From CAZVJA01 sp964626885 (GTDB lineage: Bacteria > Planctomycetota > Planctomycetia > Planctomycetales > Planctomycetaceae): a stretch of 19,415 nucleotides of DNA. Numbering within the stretch: position 1 is the stretch's first letter; every line of letters begins with the position of its first letter. Where the stretch lies: NCBI GenBank assembly GCA_964626885.1, contig CAZVJA010000091.1, forward strand, positions 1 through 19,415, in the 5' to 3' direction. Under the pieces are notes generated by a model that saw only the letters and a program-made list of their open reading frames with translations, ran no database searches and was not told the DNA's origin. Of the stretch, positions 14,337 through 19,415 are shown one piece after another. A program made the translations under genes and the position numbers.

Positions 14337-15289
14337 GCGTTGCCGGCCGGCTGGATGTTCCCTTTTCGCTCGCGGGGCGGCGGGTGTGGGTCGCCGGCCA
14401 TCGGGGAATGGTCGGCCAAGCGCTGGTGCGTCGTCTTGCTCACGAAAATTGTCAACTCCTCAACGCCGAACGAGGATCGCTCGATCTCCGTCGTCAGGAA
14501 CAAACCGAACAATGGGTCGCGACGCATCGGCCGGACGTGGTCTTCGTCGCGGCCGCCACGGTCGGTGGAATTCTCGCCAACGACACTCGCCCCGCCGAAT
14601 TCTTGTACGACAATCTCACCATTGCAGCGAACGTCATCGAAGCCTCGTGCCGGGCCGGTGTCACGAAGCTCCTCTATCTCGGCTCGTCCTGCATTTATCC
14701 GCGAGAAGCCGCGCAGCCGATGACCGAAGCAGCGCTGCTGACCGGTCCCCTCGAACCGACGAACCAGTGGTACGCGGTCGCGAAGATCGCCGGACTCAAA
14801 CTTTGCCAGGCGTATCGCCGGCAGCATGGTTTCGACTGCATCTCCGCCATGCCGACCAACCTGTATGGGCCGGGGGACAACTTCGATCCGCGGTCGGGGC
14901 ATGTCATCCCCGCGCTGCTGCGCCGCATTCACGAAGCGAAAGAACAATCGGCCGCGAGCGTCTCCCTGTGGGGAACGGGCAAGCCGCGCCGCGAGTTTCT
15001 GCATGTCGACGATTGTGCCGATGCGCTGGTCCACCTGATGAAGAGTTATTCCGCCGAAGAGCATGTGAACGTCGGCTCCGGACGCGACGTGACGATACAG
15101 GAGCTGGCGGAACTGATCGCCCGTGTGGTGGGCTACAGCGGCCGGTTCGAGTTCGATCGTTCCAAGCCGGACGGCACCCCCCGCAAGCTGCTCGATGTCT
15201 CCCGGATCGAATCGCTCGGCTGGTCCGCGACAACCGACCTGGAGACAGGCCTGCTCGGCACGTATGACTGGTACGTGCACAATCATTGA
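14333..15289 (+). CDS. fcl: GDP-L-fucose synthase
   Basis: This 318-residue bifunctional epimerase/reductase turns GDP-4-keto-6-deoxy-mannose into GDP-L-fucose with NADPH. Motifs are the Rossmann G22-H-R-G25-M-V-G28, the catalytic-serine block GSSCIYP (S118-C120), and Y147-x-x-x-K151 in NQWYAVAKIAGLKLCQAYR. PTNLYGPGDNFDP and REFLHVDDCADALVHLM are also typical. It overlaps gmd by four bases and completes a two-gene GDP-fucose pathway. No glycosyltransferase is adjacent, so the acceptor polysaccharide is unknown. The alternative symbol is wcaG. Confidence 0.97.
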   Translation: MSVAGRLDVPFSLAGRRVWVAGHRGMVGQALVRRLAHENCQLLNAERGSLDLRRQEQTEQWVATHRPDVVFVAAATVGGILANDTRPAEFLYDNLTIAANVIEASCRAGVTKLLYLGSSCIYPREAAQPMTEAALLTGPLEPTNQWYAVAKIAGLKLCQAYRRQHGFDCISAMPTNLYGPGDNFDPRSGHVIPALLRRIHEAKEQSAASVSLWGTGKPRREFLHVDDCADALVHLMKSYSAEEHVNVGSGRDVTIQELAELIARVVGYSGRFEFDRSKPDGTPRKLLDVSRIESLGWSATTDLETGLLGTYDWYVHNH

Positions 15290-15391
15290 TCGCGCGGATG
15301 CCGTTGGAACGCGTAAGATCGAAGAAATTCATGCCGGTTCCCATCGGCCTTGCTCGCGATTGAAAAAGAGTTGCGCGGAACTTGCGGCGAA

Positions 15392-15408
15392 GAGCTTGTC
15401 ACAAGCTC
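15392..15408. repeat. Perfect 17-bp dyad
   Basis: GAGCTTGT, a central C, and ACAAGCTC form a perfect inverted repeat 103 bases past fcl. The one-base centre suits a dimeric protein site better than an RNA hairpin. Confidence 0.4.
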
Positions 15409-15525
15409 GCGAATTACCCCCCAAGATGCGCAAAAATCGGCGTGATAGCCCCCGCCACTTTTCTTCACTCCCGGCGAATGTTGTCAAAAAGTGCAACCCG
15501 CGCTGCTGCTTCCGTTTGCGACCAC

Positions 15526-15592
15526 CGTTCGAAGATGCGCGCCTTCGAAGATGCGCTTCGAAGTTGCGCGCGGGTGCGCGCACCTTCGAACG
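15526..15592. repeat. TTCGAA-centred nested inverted-repeat cluster
   Basis: Four TTCGAA palindromes (15528, 15544, 15557, 15585) are embedded in partly repeated units of the form TTCGAAGATGCGC. The outer arms 15526-15542 and 15576-15592 are inverted copies, 16 of 17 bases matching. The sequence differs from the REP family that begins 126 bases downstream. Confidence 0.5.
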
Positions 15593-15717
15593 CCTGAGTT
15601 GGTTGAGGAATGCTTGAGTGAGAGAGCAGGACTCATGCAGATTCTCGCGGTAGATTTTTCTTGGTGAAACAGCTGTTGGACCGGTTCCGCAGACCATTGC
15701 GAAATTCGAATTCTTTC

Positions 15718-15738
15718 GTAGGGCCGGTTCCACCGGCC
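15718..15738 (+). repeat. REP hairpin 1
   Basis: This is the left end of the transposase unit. It contains GGCCGGT, a TCC loop and ACCGGCC, preceded by GTAG. The outward GTAG end defines its polarity. Confidence 0.8.
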
Positions 15739-15829
15739 GTCTTGAATTCTCAACGCTTGTGTGCGTGCGCGACTGCAAAACATTTTGTTCGACCGATTTC
15801 ATTCCCCTATTTGCGGTACAATCATCCCC

Positions 15830-16399
15830 ATGCCCAACTGGCGTCGCGCGCATGTCCCTGGCGGAACATACTTCTTCACGGTCGTCGTCGATGGCCGTCG
15901 GCCGCTGTTCGCCAATCCTGCTGCACGAACCCTGCTGGGACAGGTGCTTCGCGAGTGTCGCAGAGCCTGGCCCTTTTCGATCAATGCGATTGCATTGCTC
16001 CCCGATCATGTCCACTCGATCTGGACCCTGCCGCGAAACGACGACGAATACTCGAAGCGCTGGGCCTGGATCAAAGGGCAATTCACGAATCGCTGGTTGC
16101 AGCTTGGCGGAGAGCAAACGCCGATCACGGAGGGACGCAAACGGGACGGACGGCGCGGCGTCTGGCAGCCGAAATTCTGGGAACACACGATTGAATCGGC
16201 GGAGGATTTTGAGCGGCACTTTGATTACATCCATTACAATCCGGTGAAGCACGGACTCGTTCGGTTTCCGCGCGAATGGCGGTGGTCGAGCTTTCGGCGC
16301 TACGTCCGGTTGGGAGTCTATCCCGAACATTGGGCGTGCTGGAGCGATCCGGCCCGGGCATTGAATTTCGATGACATCGTGGATTCGGTGGGTGAATAA
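15830..16399 (+). CDS. REP-associated tyrosine transposase (RAYT, IS200/IS605-like Y1 HUH)
   Basis: The product is 189 residues. I chose ATG 15830 because the family starts with (M)PNWRRAHVPGGTYFFTVV; an upstream start would add a non-conserved stretch. The HUH motif is H60-V-H62 in LLPDHVHSIWTLP, and the family signature FDYIHYNPVKHGLV holds Y133 and Y136, the region of the nucleophilic tyrosine. RGVWQPKFWEHTI and WRWSSFRRYV complete the fold. RAYTs cut single-stranded REP hairpins, and this gene is bracketed by perfect inverted REPs with seven more copies downstream. The protein appears intact and full-length, so the system may still be active. No ribosome-binding site is obvious. Confidence 0.93.
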   Translation: MPNWRRAHVPGGTYFFTVVVDGRRPLFANPAARTLLGQVLRECRRAWPFSINAIALLPDHVHSIWTLPRNDDEYSKRWAWIKGQFTNRWLQLGGEQTPITEGRKRDGRRGVWQPKFWEHTIESAEDFERHFDYIHYNPVKHGLVRFPREWRWSSFRRYVRLGVYPEHWACWSDPARALNFDDIVDSVGE

Positions 16400-16413
16400 T
16401 TCAAAAGCAAAGA

Positions 16414-16434
16414 GGCCGGTGGAACCGGCCCTAC
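16414..16434 (-). repeat. REP hairpin 2
   Basis: This is the right end of the transposase unit, an exact reverse complement of REP 1. It lies 15 bases past the transposase stop. The ribosome-binding site of the next gene (AGGTGA) begins 7 bases further on. Confidence 0.8.
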
Positions 16435-16452
16435 GGGACTAGGTGATAATCA

Positions 16453-16695
16453 ATGTCACTTCCATCAAGAGATGACGTATCAACCATTTTAAAGAAACTC
16501 CTTGCCGGCGAGCTGACTCGGCAAGCAGCATCCGAATGGGCGACTCCCTGGTTGATAGGCGATGAACTGTTCAACGATCGAGAAGTACGTGACGCTGTGG
16601 TATTGTTGGGAATGGCTGACCTTATCAGCACAGACCGACCTTTTCTCTATAACGACATAGATTTCGTCGAATGCCTGAAGAGTTTGGAACAGTAA
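16453..16695 (+). CDS. Small soluble protein, unknown; possibly immunity-like
   Basis: The product is 80 residues. ATG 16453 has AGGTGA six bases upstream, a good ribosome-binding site. The N-terminus (LPSRDDVSTILKKLLAGELTRQAASEWATPWL) and the end (ADLISTDRPFLYNDIDFVECLKSLE) resemble a widespread small acidic helical family I have seen beside toxin and accessory genes, but I cannot name it, and immunity is only a guess from size and setting. It is flanked by REP 2 and by repeat element A, which starts 14 bases after its stop. Its base composition is visibly less GC-rich than the gmd-fcl genes. Confidence 0.65.
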   Translation: MSLPSRDDVSTILKKLLAGELTRQAASEWATPWLIGDELFNDREVRDAVVLLGMADLISTDRPFLYNDIDFVECLKSLEQ

Positions 16696-16709
16696 GCGCC
16701 TGAAGTTTT

Positions 16710-16866
16710 GTAGGGCCGGTTTCACCGGCCGATTCCATGACAACGGGTGAGCCGGTGGAGGCCGGCGATCAGCGCACTCATTCAATTTTCGATGCGCGGA
16801 ATGTGTTGCAGGTTCGATTCATATCGAATGTCTTTAGATCCCTGTGGCCGGTGGAACCGGCCCTAC
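16710..16866 (+). repeat. 157-bp REPIN-like element, copy A
   Basis: It begins with GTAGGGCCGG (REP arm 16710-16730) and ends with the inverted arm (16846-16866). The arms differ at one base. The interior also has a third partial hairpin (GCCGGTGGAGGCCGGC, near 16751). It aligns without gaps to copy B over all 157 bases, at roughly 80 percent identity by eye. It carries no gene. The same end sequence as the transposase unit suggests a non-autonomous relative. Confidence 0.8.
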
Positions 16867-16895
16867 GTGCGACCGAACAGTTGGAGGAGTAAAGC

Positions 16896-17186
16896 ATGAA
16901 ACAGAAGACAAATCATCGAAGCAAACGCTGGATCATTGGAGCAATCTGGGGTGGGAGCGCGGTTCTCGGAATTTGTCTGGCAGCCTACGCACTTGGCTAT
17001 GTTTATGGTGGAATCCTCGGAGGAAGCGTGTCTGAATTCCCTGGCGAGAGAGTGCGTTCATATCCGTTAAACGCCATCGCTCGGATATACGTTCCGGCGG
17101 CGTGGATTGAATCCAAAGTTTATCACACGCGCGTTATTTTGGGTTCCACGGAATACCCCCCGTTCTTATTCACATCTACGCCGTGA
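16896..17186 (+). CDS. Small protein with one N-terminal membrane helix
   Basis: The product is 96 residues. ATG 16896 has GGAGGAG seven bases upstream, a near-perfect ribosome-binding site. A basic N-terminus (KQKTNHRSKRW) precedes one hydrophobic segment, about residues 13-38 (IIGAIWGGSAVLGICLAAYALGYVYGGIL). The rest is a short domain with FPGERVRSYPLNAIARIYVPAAWIESKVY. It may be a membrane anchor or uncleaved signal. I do not recognise the family. The stop TGA is the first three bases of TGAAGTTTTG, a word also found just upstream of copy A, so the repeat may have supplied this stop and trimmed the original C-terminus. Confidence 0.65.
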   Translation: MKQKTNHRSKRWIIGAIWGGSAVLGICLAAYALGYVYGGILGGSVSEFPGERVRSYPLNAIARIYVPAAWIESKVYHTRVILGSTEYPPFLFTSTP

Positions 17187-17200
17187 AGTTTTGTAGTTTT

Positions 17201-17357
17201 GTAGGGCCGGTTCCACCGGCCGATTCTACGGCAACGCGTGAACCGGTGGAGTCCGGCAATTGGCGCACCCATCCATTTTCGGATGTACGGAGAGTGTTGC
17301 AGATCCCATTCAAATCGAATGTCTTTGGATCCCTGCGGCCGGTGGAACCGGCCCTAC
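17201..17357 (+). repeat. 157-bp REPIN-like element, copy B
   Basis: The arms 17201-17221 and 17337-17357 are perfect inverted 21-mers, identical to the ends of the transposase unit. It has the same length and orientation as copy A. A short duplication of TTTTGTAG precedes it. The interior keeps ATCGAATGTCTTTGGATCCC close to the right arm, shared with copy A apart from one base. Confidence 0.8.
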
Positions 17358-17411
17358 GGGACTCTGAACGTGTTGTCGTGTTAAGAGATTTCCTAAAGGG
17401 GGCTTATTCCT

Positions 17412-17936
17412 ATGGGCAGAAAGCGAAAACGCCAGGATAACTCCGCAGAAAAGTATGATTCACGCGAAAAATGGGACAGAGTTGAAACAGCGGTCGCCCT
17501 ATTCAAGAAACGCACCGAGTCGTTCGTGACGATTGCTATCGGTGCAGCCAGTGTTGCCGCTGCCGGTGCAGCCATCACGTCATTGTTCAATCCCAGCAAG
17601 CCAAAGACGGACTTCGATAGCCAGATTGTACGCCTCAAAGAGACAGAGGCATCCCTAAATGATTTGGTCAAATTCGTTCGAGACCAGCAGAGCAAGTTAA
17701 AGGATTCGGAGGCCGTACTTTCGACTCTGCAAAAGGAGCACGAAAAACTGAAGCCCGTGGTAGAAGCCGATCGCTCAATTGTCGAAGCAATTTTGGCCGC
17801 GCAATCGGAGAGCCAGCGATTGAATGTGTGGTATGAAAGAATGATTGGATTTCTCATTGGCATTGCCGGTTCACTTGTTGCATCTTTTGTCTGGAGCTTC
17901 GTTGTCAAGAAATTGCAAAATCGCGAAGTTCCGTAG
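17412..17936 (+). CDS. Membrane protein with a coiled coil between two helices
   Basis: The product is 174 residues. A basic, charged N-terminus (GRKRKRQDNSAEKYDSREKW) is followed by a hydrophobic segment at about 39-58 (VTIAIGAASVAAAGAAITSLF), a long heptad-rich region at about 68-135 (LKETEASLNDLVKFVRDQQSKLKDSEAVLSTLQKEHEKLKPVVEAD), and a second hydrophobic segment at about 144-165 (MIGFLIGIAGSLVASFVWSFVV). The function is unknown. AGGGGG lies ten bases before ATG 17412. The stop TAG (17934-17936) lies inside the GTAGGG end of copy C, so the repeat supplies the stop codon and a few native C-terminal residues may have been lost. Base composition is visibly less GC-rich than the core genes. 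Confidence 0.7.
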   Translation: MGRKRKRQDNSAEKYDSREKWDRVETAVALFKKRTESFVTIAIGAASVAAAGAAITSLFNPSKPKTDFDSQIVRLKETEASLNDLVKFVRDQQSKLKDSEAVLSTLQKEHEKLKPVVEADRSIVEAILAAQSESQRLNVWYERMIGFLIGIAGSLVASFVWSFVVKKLQNREVP

Positions 17937-18090
17937 GGCCGGTTCTACCGGCCGGTTTCATGGCAATGCGTGAGCCGGAGGCGGCTGGCGATTAACGCAA
18001 ATGATTTCTTTCTAATGCGCGGAAAGCGTCGCCGGTCCGGTTCAAATTCGGACGTCTTTGAATCCCCGTGCCCGGTGGAACCGGCTCTAA
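17933..18090 (+). repeat. 158-bp REPIN-like element, copy C (degenerate)
   Basis: The left arm 17933-17953 is intact with one substitution in the loop region. The right arm, near 18070-18090, has decayed to CCCGGTGGAACCGGCTCTAA. The interior is recognisable (GCGTGAGCCGGAGG, GACGTCTTTGAATCCC) in the same orientation as A and B but is clearly more diverged. Confidence 0.7.
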
Positions 18091-18115
18091 ACTCTCGGCG
18101 CCCGTCGAACACATC

Positions 18116-18136
18116 GGCCGGTGGAACCGGCCCTAC
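18116..18136 (-). repeat. Solo REP hairpin 9
   Basis: This is a perfect copy of the 21-bp REP with its GTAG end facing right. On the minus strand it starts 3 bases after the stop codon of the ATPase gene. It has no partner arm and may end that transcript. Confidence 0.75.
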
Positions 18137-18139
18137 GTG

Positions 18140-19415
18140 CTACGTGCGGGGTGGCAAAGCCCAATGCCAGACGCCGTGGAAGCTGCTCTTGTTGATGTCG
18201 ACACCCAGCAAGTCTTTTGCCTTGCGGAGGGCGGCGTAGCTGATGCCGCAATCCAGCGCCGCGTGGCGGAGGGTGCGGGCCGGTTGCGGGCCGTCGGCCA
18301 GCATCTCCAATAGCCAGCGCGCCGCGCGCTCGACCGCCGTCGGGTCGCTCTCCTCCGGCGTGAGATCGGTGTTGAGCGCCTGGTCGGCGGTGAGGCGGAC
18401 CTCGGCCTGCTCCCATTCGATCCGCTGGTCGACAATGCGAAACGCCAGGCCGGCCGATTCGGCGGCGAGGTTCTGCTTGACCGGCAGGAAGAGTCGCCGC
18501 GCGGGTTCGACGGGGTCGCGGGTAACGATTGAGACGGTCCGCGGCATGGCGGTGAAGGCGAGGCTCCCCGCGCAGCGGTAGAGGGCGCGGCCAGCGGTCG
18601 CCTTGCGGAGATGCGTGACCGCGACGATAGCCACTCCCTTGCGGGCCGCCAGCCGGGCGAGCGGCGCGAGGATCGAGCGGACTTCCCCCGCGTGCCGCGC
18701 GGGCTGTTCGACGAAGGCGGCGAGCGGATCGATGATCACCAGCCTGACGTTGGGGAGTTGGTCGATCATCGCTTCCAGCTGCGGAATGTCGTCGAGGGTC
18801 CAAGGGTACCATTCCAATTCTTCGTTGCGGACCTGCTGCACGAAATGAATCCGCGCGAGGTCCGCGCCGGCTGCCTCTAGCCGCGGGCGAAGGGTATCGC
18901 TGAGGTCATCCTCGCCGTTGAGGAGAATGGTGTCGAAGGGTTGAGGGACGGATGATGAGGGAGGACGGTGGGAGGTGGACGGTGGGACGTCGGCCCCCTC
19001 ACCCCCGGCCCCTCTCCCACGAGAGGAGAGGGGGGAGGAAGATGGAAGATGGTCGATGGAGGATAGCGGGGGGGGATCTTCCATTCGCAATCCGCAATCC
19101 GCAATTCGCAATGCCCCCGTCTGTCCCGAAGCCTGACCACCGGGCCAGGGGGCGTTGCGGCTGAGACGGGCGGCGATGTCGAGCGCGAGCAGCGATTTGC
19201 CGATGCCGGGGTCGCCCGCCAGCAGCGTCAACTTGCCGAGCGGGATCTGGCCGGGCCAGAGCCAGCGCACCGCGCGCGGCTGGATGCGGGCGAAGCTGGA
19301 GTAGTGGATCGGCGGGCTCGACGAGAGAACGGTTTTCCAGGCGACCATCTGTTCGACTGTTTCGGAGATGGTCTGCGGCGGGTTGGCGTCGTACTTGCGG
19401 ATCGTGTCCAGGATC
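18140..19415 (-). CDS. RepA-like AAA ATPase (AAA_25 / hexameric helicase type), 5' end outside the window
   Basis: The frame stays open to the right edge. Upstream of the ATG at 19348 it reads ILDTIRKYDANPPQTISETVEQ, so the true start probably lies beyond the window. Numbering from that ATG, Walker A is G45-DPGIGK-S52, Walker B is LVIIDPLAAF (D207), and VTHLRKATAGRALYRCAGSLAF (244-265) fits the sensor region of RepA/DnaB-like AAA_25 proteins. ILLNGEDDLSDTLRPRLEAAGAD (141-163) is also typical. The C-terminus (about 336-400) looks like a winged helix. Such proteins are found in phage, plasmid and island replication modules; the role here is unknown. Residues 77-136 are a low-complexity insert absent from the family pattern. 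Confidence 0.85.
   Translation of the reverse strand, partial: ILDTIRKYDANPPQTISETVEQMVAWKTVLSSSPPIHYSSFARIQPRAVRWLWPGQIPLGKLTLLAGDPGIGKSLLALDIAARLSRNAPWPGGQASGQTGALRIADCGLRMEDPPPLSSIDHLPSSSPLSSRGRGAGGEGADVPPSTSHRPPSSSVPQPFDTILLNGEDDLSDTLRPRLEAAGADLARIHFVQQVRNEELEWYPWTLDDIPQLEAMIDQLPNVRLVIIDPLAAFVEQPARHAGEVRSILAPLARLAARKGVAIVAVTHLRKATAGRALYRCAGSLAFTAMPRTVSIVTRDPVEPARRLFLPVKQNLAAESAGLAFRIVDQRIEWEQAEVRLTADQALNTDLTPEESDPTAVERAARWLLEMLADGPQPARTLRHAALDCGISYAALRKAKDLLGVDINKSSFHGVWHWALPPRT
18941..19120. repeat. Dispersed-repeat-like insert inside the ATPase coding sequence
   Basis: About 180 bases (60 codons) separate the Walker A region from the ILLNGEDD strand. They contain a 9-bp inverted repeat (CCCCTCTCC at 19009-19017 and GGAGAGGGG at 19025-19033) and four tandem heptamers of the type AT(T/C)CGCA at 19083-19110. 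Purine-rich GGTGGGA and GGAAGATGG repeats fill the rest. The coding product is Pro/Ser-rich. The reading frame is kept. Confidence 0.6.

Larger units (their letters stand above)
15290..15717. other. Intergenic region before the transposase unit, no gene supported
   Basis: The 428 bases after fcl contain no frame with convincing codon pattern or domain. They hold a perfect 17-bp dyad (15392-15408) and a cluster of TTCGAA-centred repeats with a strong outer stem (15526-15592). A terminator for the gmd-fcl operon is expected here, but none with a T-tract is seen. Confidence 0.5.
15718..16434 (+). mobile_element. RAYT unit with perfect 21-bp inverted REP ends
   Basis: Both ends are the same hairpin-forming repeat in inverted orientation: 15718-15738 starts GTAGGGCCGG and 16414-16434 ends CCGGCCCTAC. 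The two are identical over 21 bases, and each arm is itself a 7-bp stem (GGCCGGT/ACCGGCC) with a 3-base loop. The only gene inside is a REP-associated tyrosine transposase. Such REP-gene-REP units are typical of RAYTs; whether the whole unit moves is not known. Confidence 0.75.

Noticed and set aside
14012..15286. A 424-residue minus-strand open frame
   Set aside because: It is antisense to gmd and fcl, both certain genes; shadow frame.
17183..17440. An 85-residue plus-strand open frame
   Set aside because: It is a translation of repeat element B (GPVPPA and VEPAL are REP-encoded words), with no ribosome-binding site or domain.
16453..18090. Integron cassette array with attC sites
   Set aside because: The elements end in GTAGGG/CCCTAC, not GTTRRRY/RYYYAAC, and no tyrosine integrase is present in the window; only the layout is similar.
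15718..18136. CRISPR array
   Set aside because: Repeats are self-palindromic, alternate in orientation, are spaced irregularly (115 to 675 bases) and are separated by genes; no cas genes.
17970..18239. An 89-residue plus-strand open frame
   Set aside because: It is mostly a translation of element C, the solo REP and the antisense end of the ATPase gene.

Overview
The window is GC-rich, densely coded bacterial chromosome, most likely from the phylum Planctomycetes (probably order Planctomycetales). I infer this from remembered family resemblance, not a search. The clues are a DUF6677-type membrane protein followed by a tiny two-helix membrane protein, a secreted cysteine-cluster (TRASH-like) protein, a lipoprotein ending in a WEFVGKEARG...SPRAKAIERNLGY motif, a small membrane protein of the YILSIGPVAWL type, and a double-FHA/STAS protein. 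There are no rRNA, tRNA or CRISPR loci.

Layout. 1-2642: the acidic C-terminus of a gene entering from the left, then a roughly 570-bp unit holding a four-helix-bundle (S23/IVP-like) gene between imperfect 35-bp inverted repeats, then a large cytoplasmic protein resembling DUF5682/TraB-ChaN-type proteins. 2643-6108: a single-domain response regulator, a divergent lipoprotein, a bacillithiol-type deacetylase (BshB1-like) paired with a MoaD/ThiS-like sulfur carrier, a secreted cysteine-cluster protein on the minus strand, and a small membrane protein. 6339-10919: a plus-strand run of membrane and signalling genes (FHA-FHA-STAS protein translationally coupled to a CPBP protease, an ABC-2-like permease, DUF6677 and a two-helix protein). 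11001-15289: a secreted minus-strand protein, an exported LmbE/PIG-L deacetylase, and a gmd-fcl operon making GDP-L-fucose from GDP-mannose behind a good sigma70-type promoter.

15290-18140 is the accessory part. A REP-associated tyrosine transposase (RAYT) gene is bounded by perfect 21-bp inverted REP ends. It is followed by three direct copies of a 157-158 bp element with the same hairpin ends and a conserved interior. These elements alternate with three small plus-strand genes of unknown function. The REP ends lie at or within a few bases of stop codons, and in two genes the repeat appears to supply the stop. A ninth REP sits 3 bp past the stop of the last gene, a minus-strand RepA-like AAA ATPase that runs off the right edge. 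That ATPase carries an in-frame insert of about 60 codons built from dispersed-repeat-like DNA.

The most unusual content is therefore repeat biology: two unrelated small-gene/hairpin units (four-helix bundle and RAYT), a REPIN-like gene-repeat-gene array, and a repeat domesticated inside a coding sequence. None of the calls could be checked against a database here.
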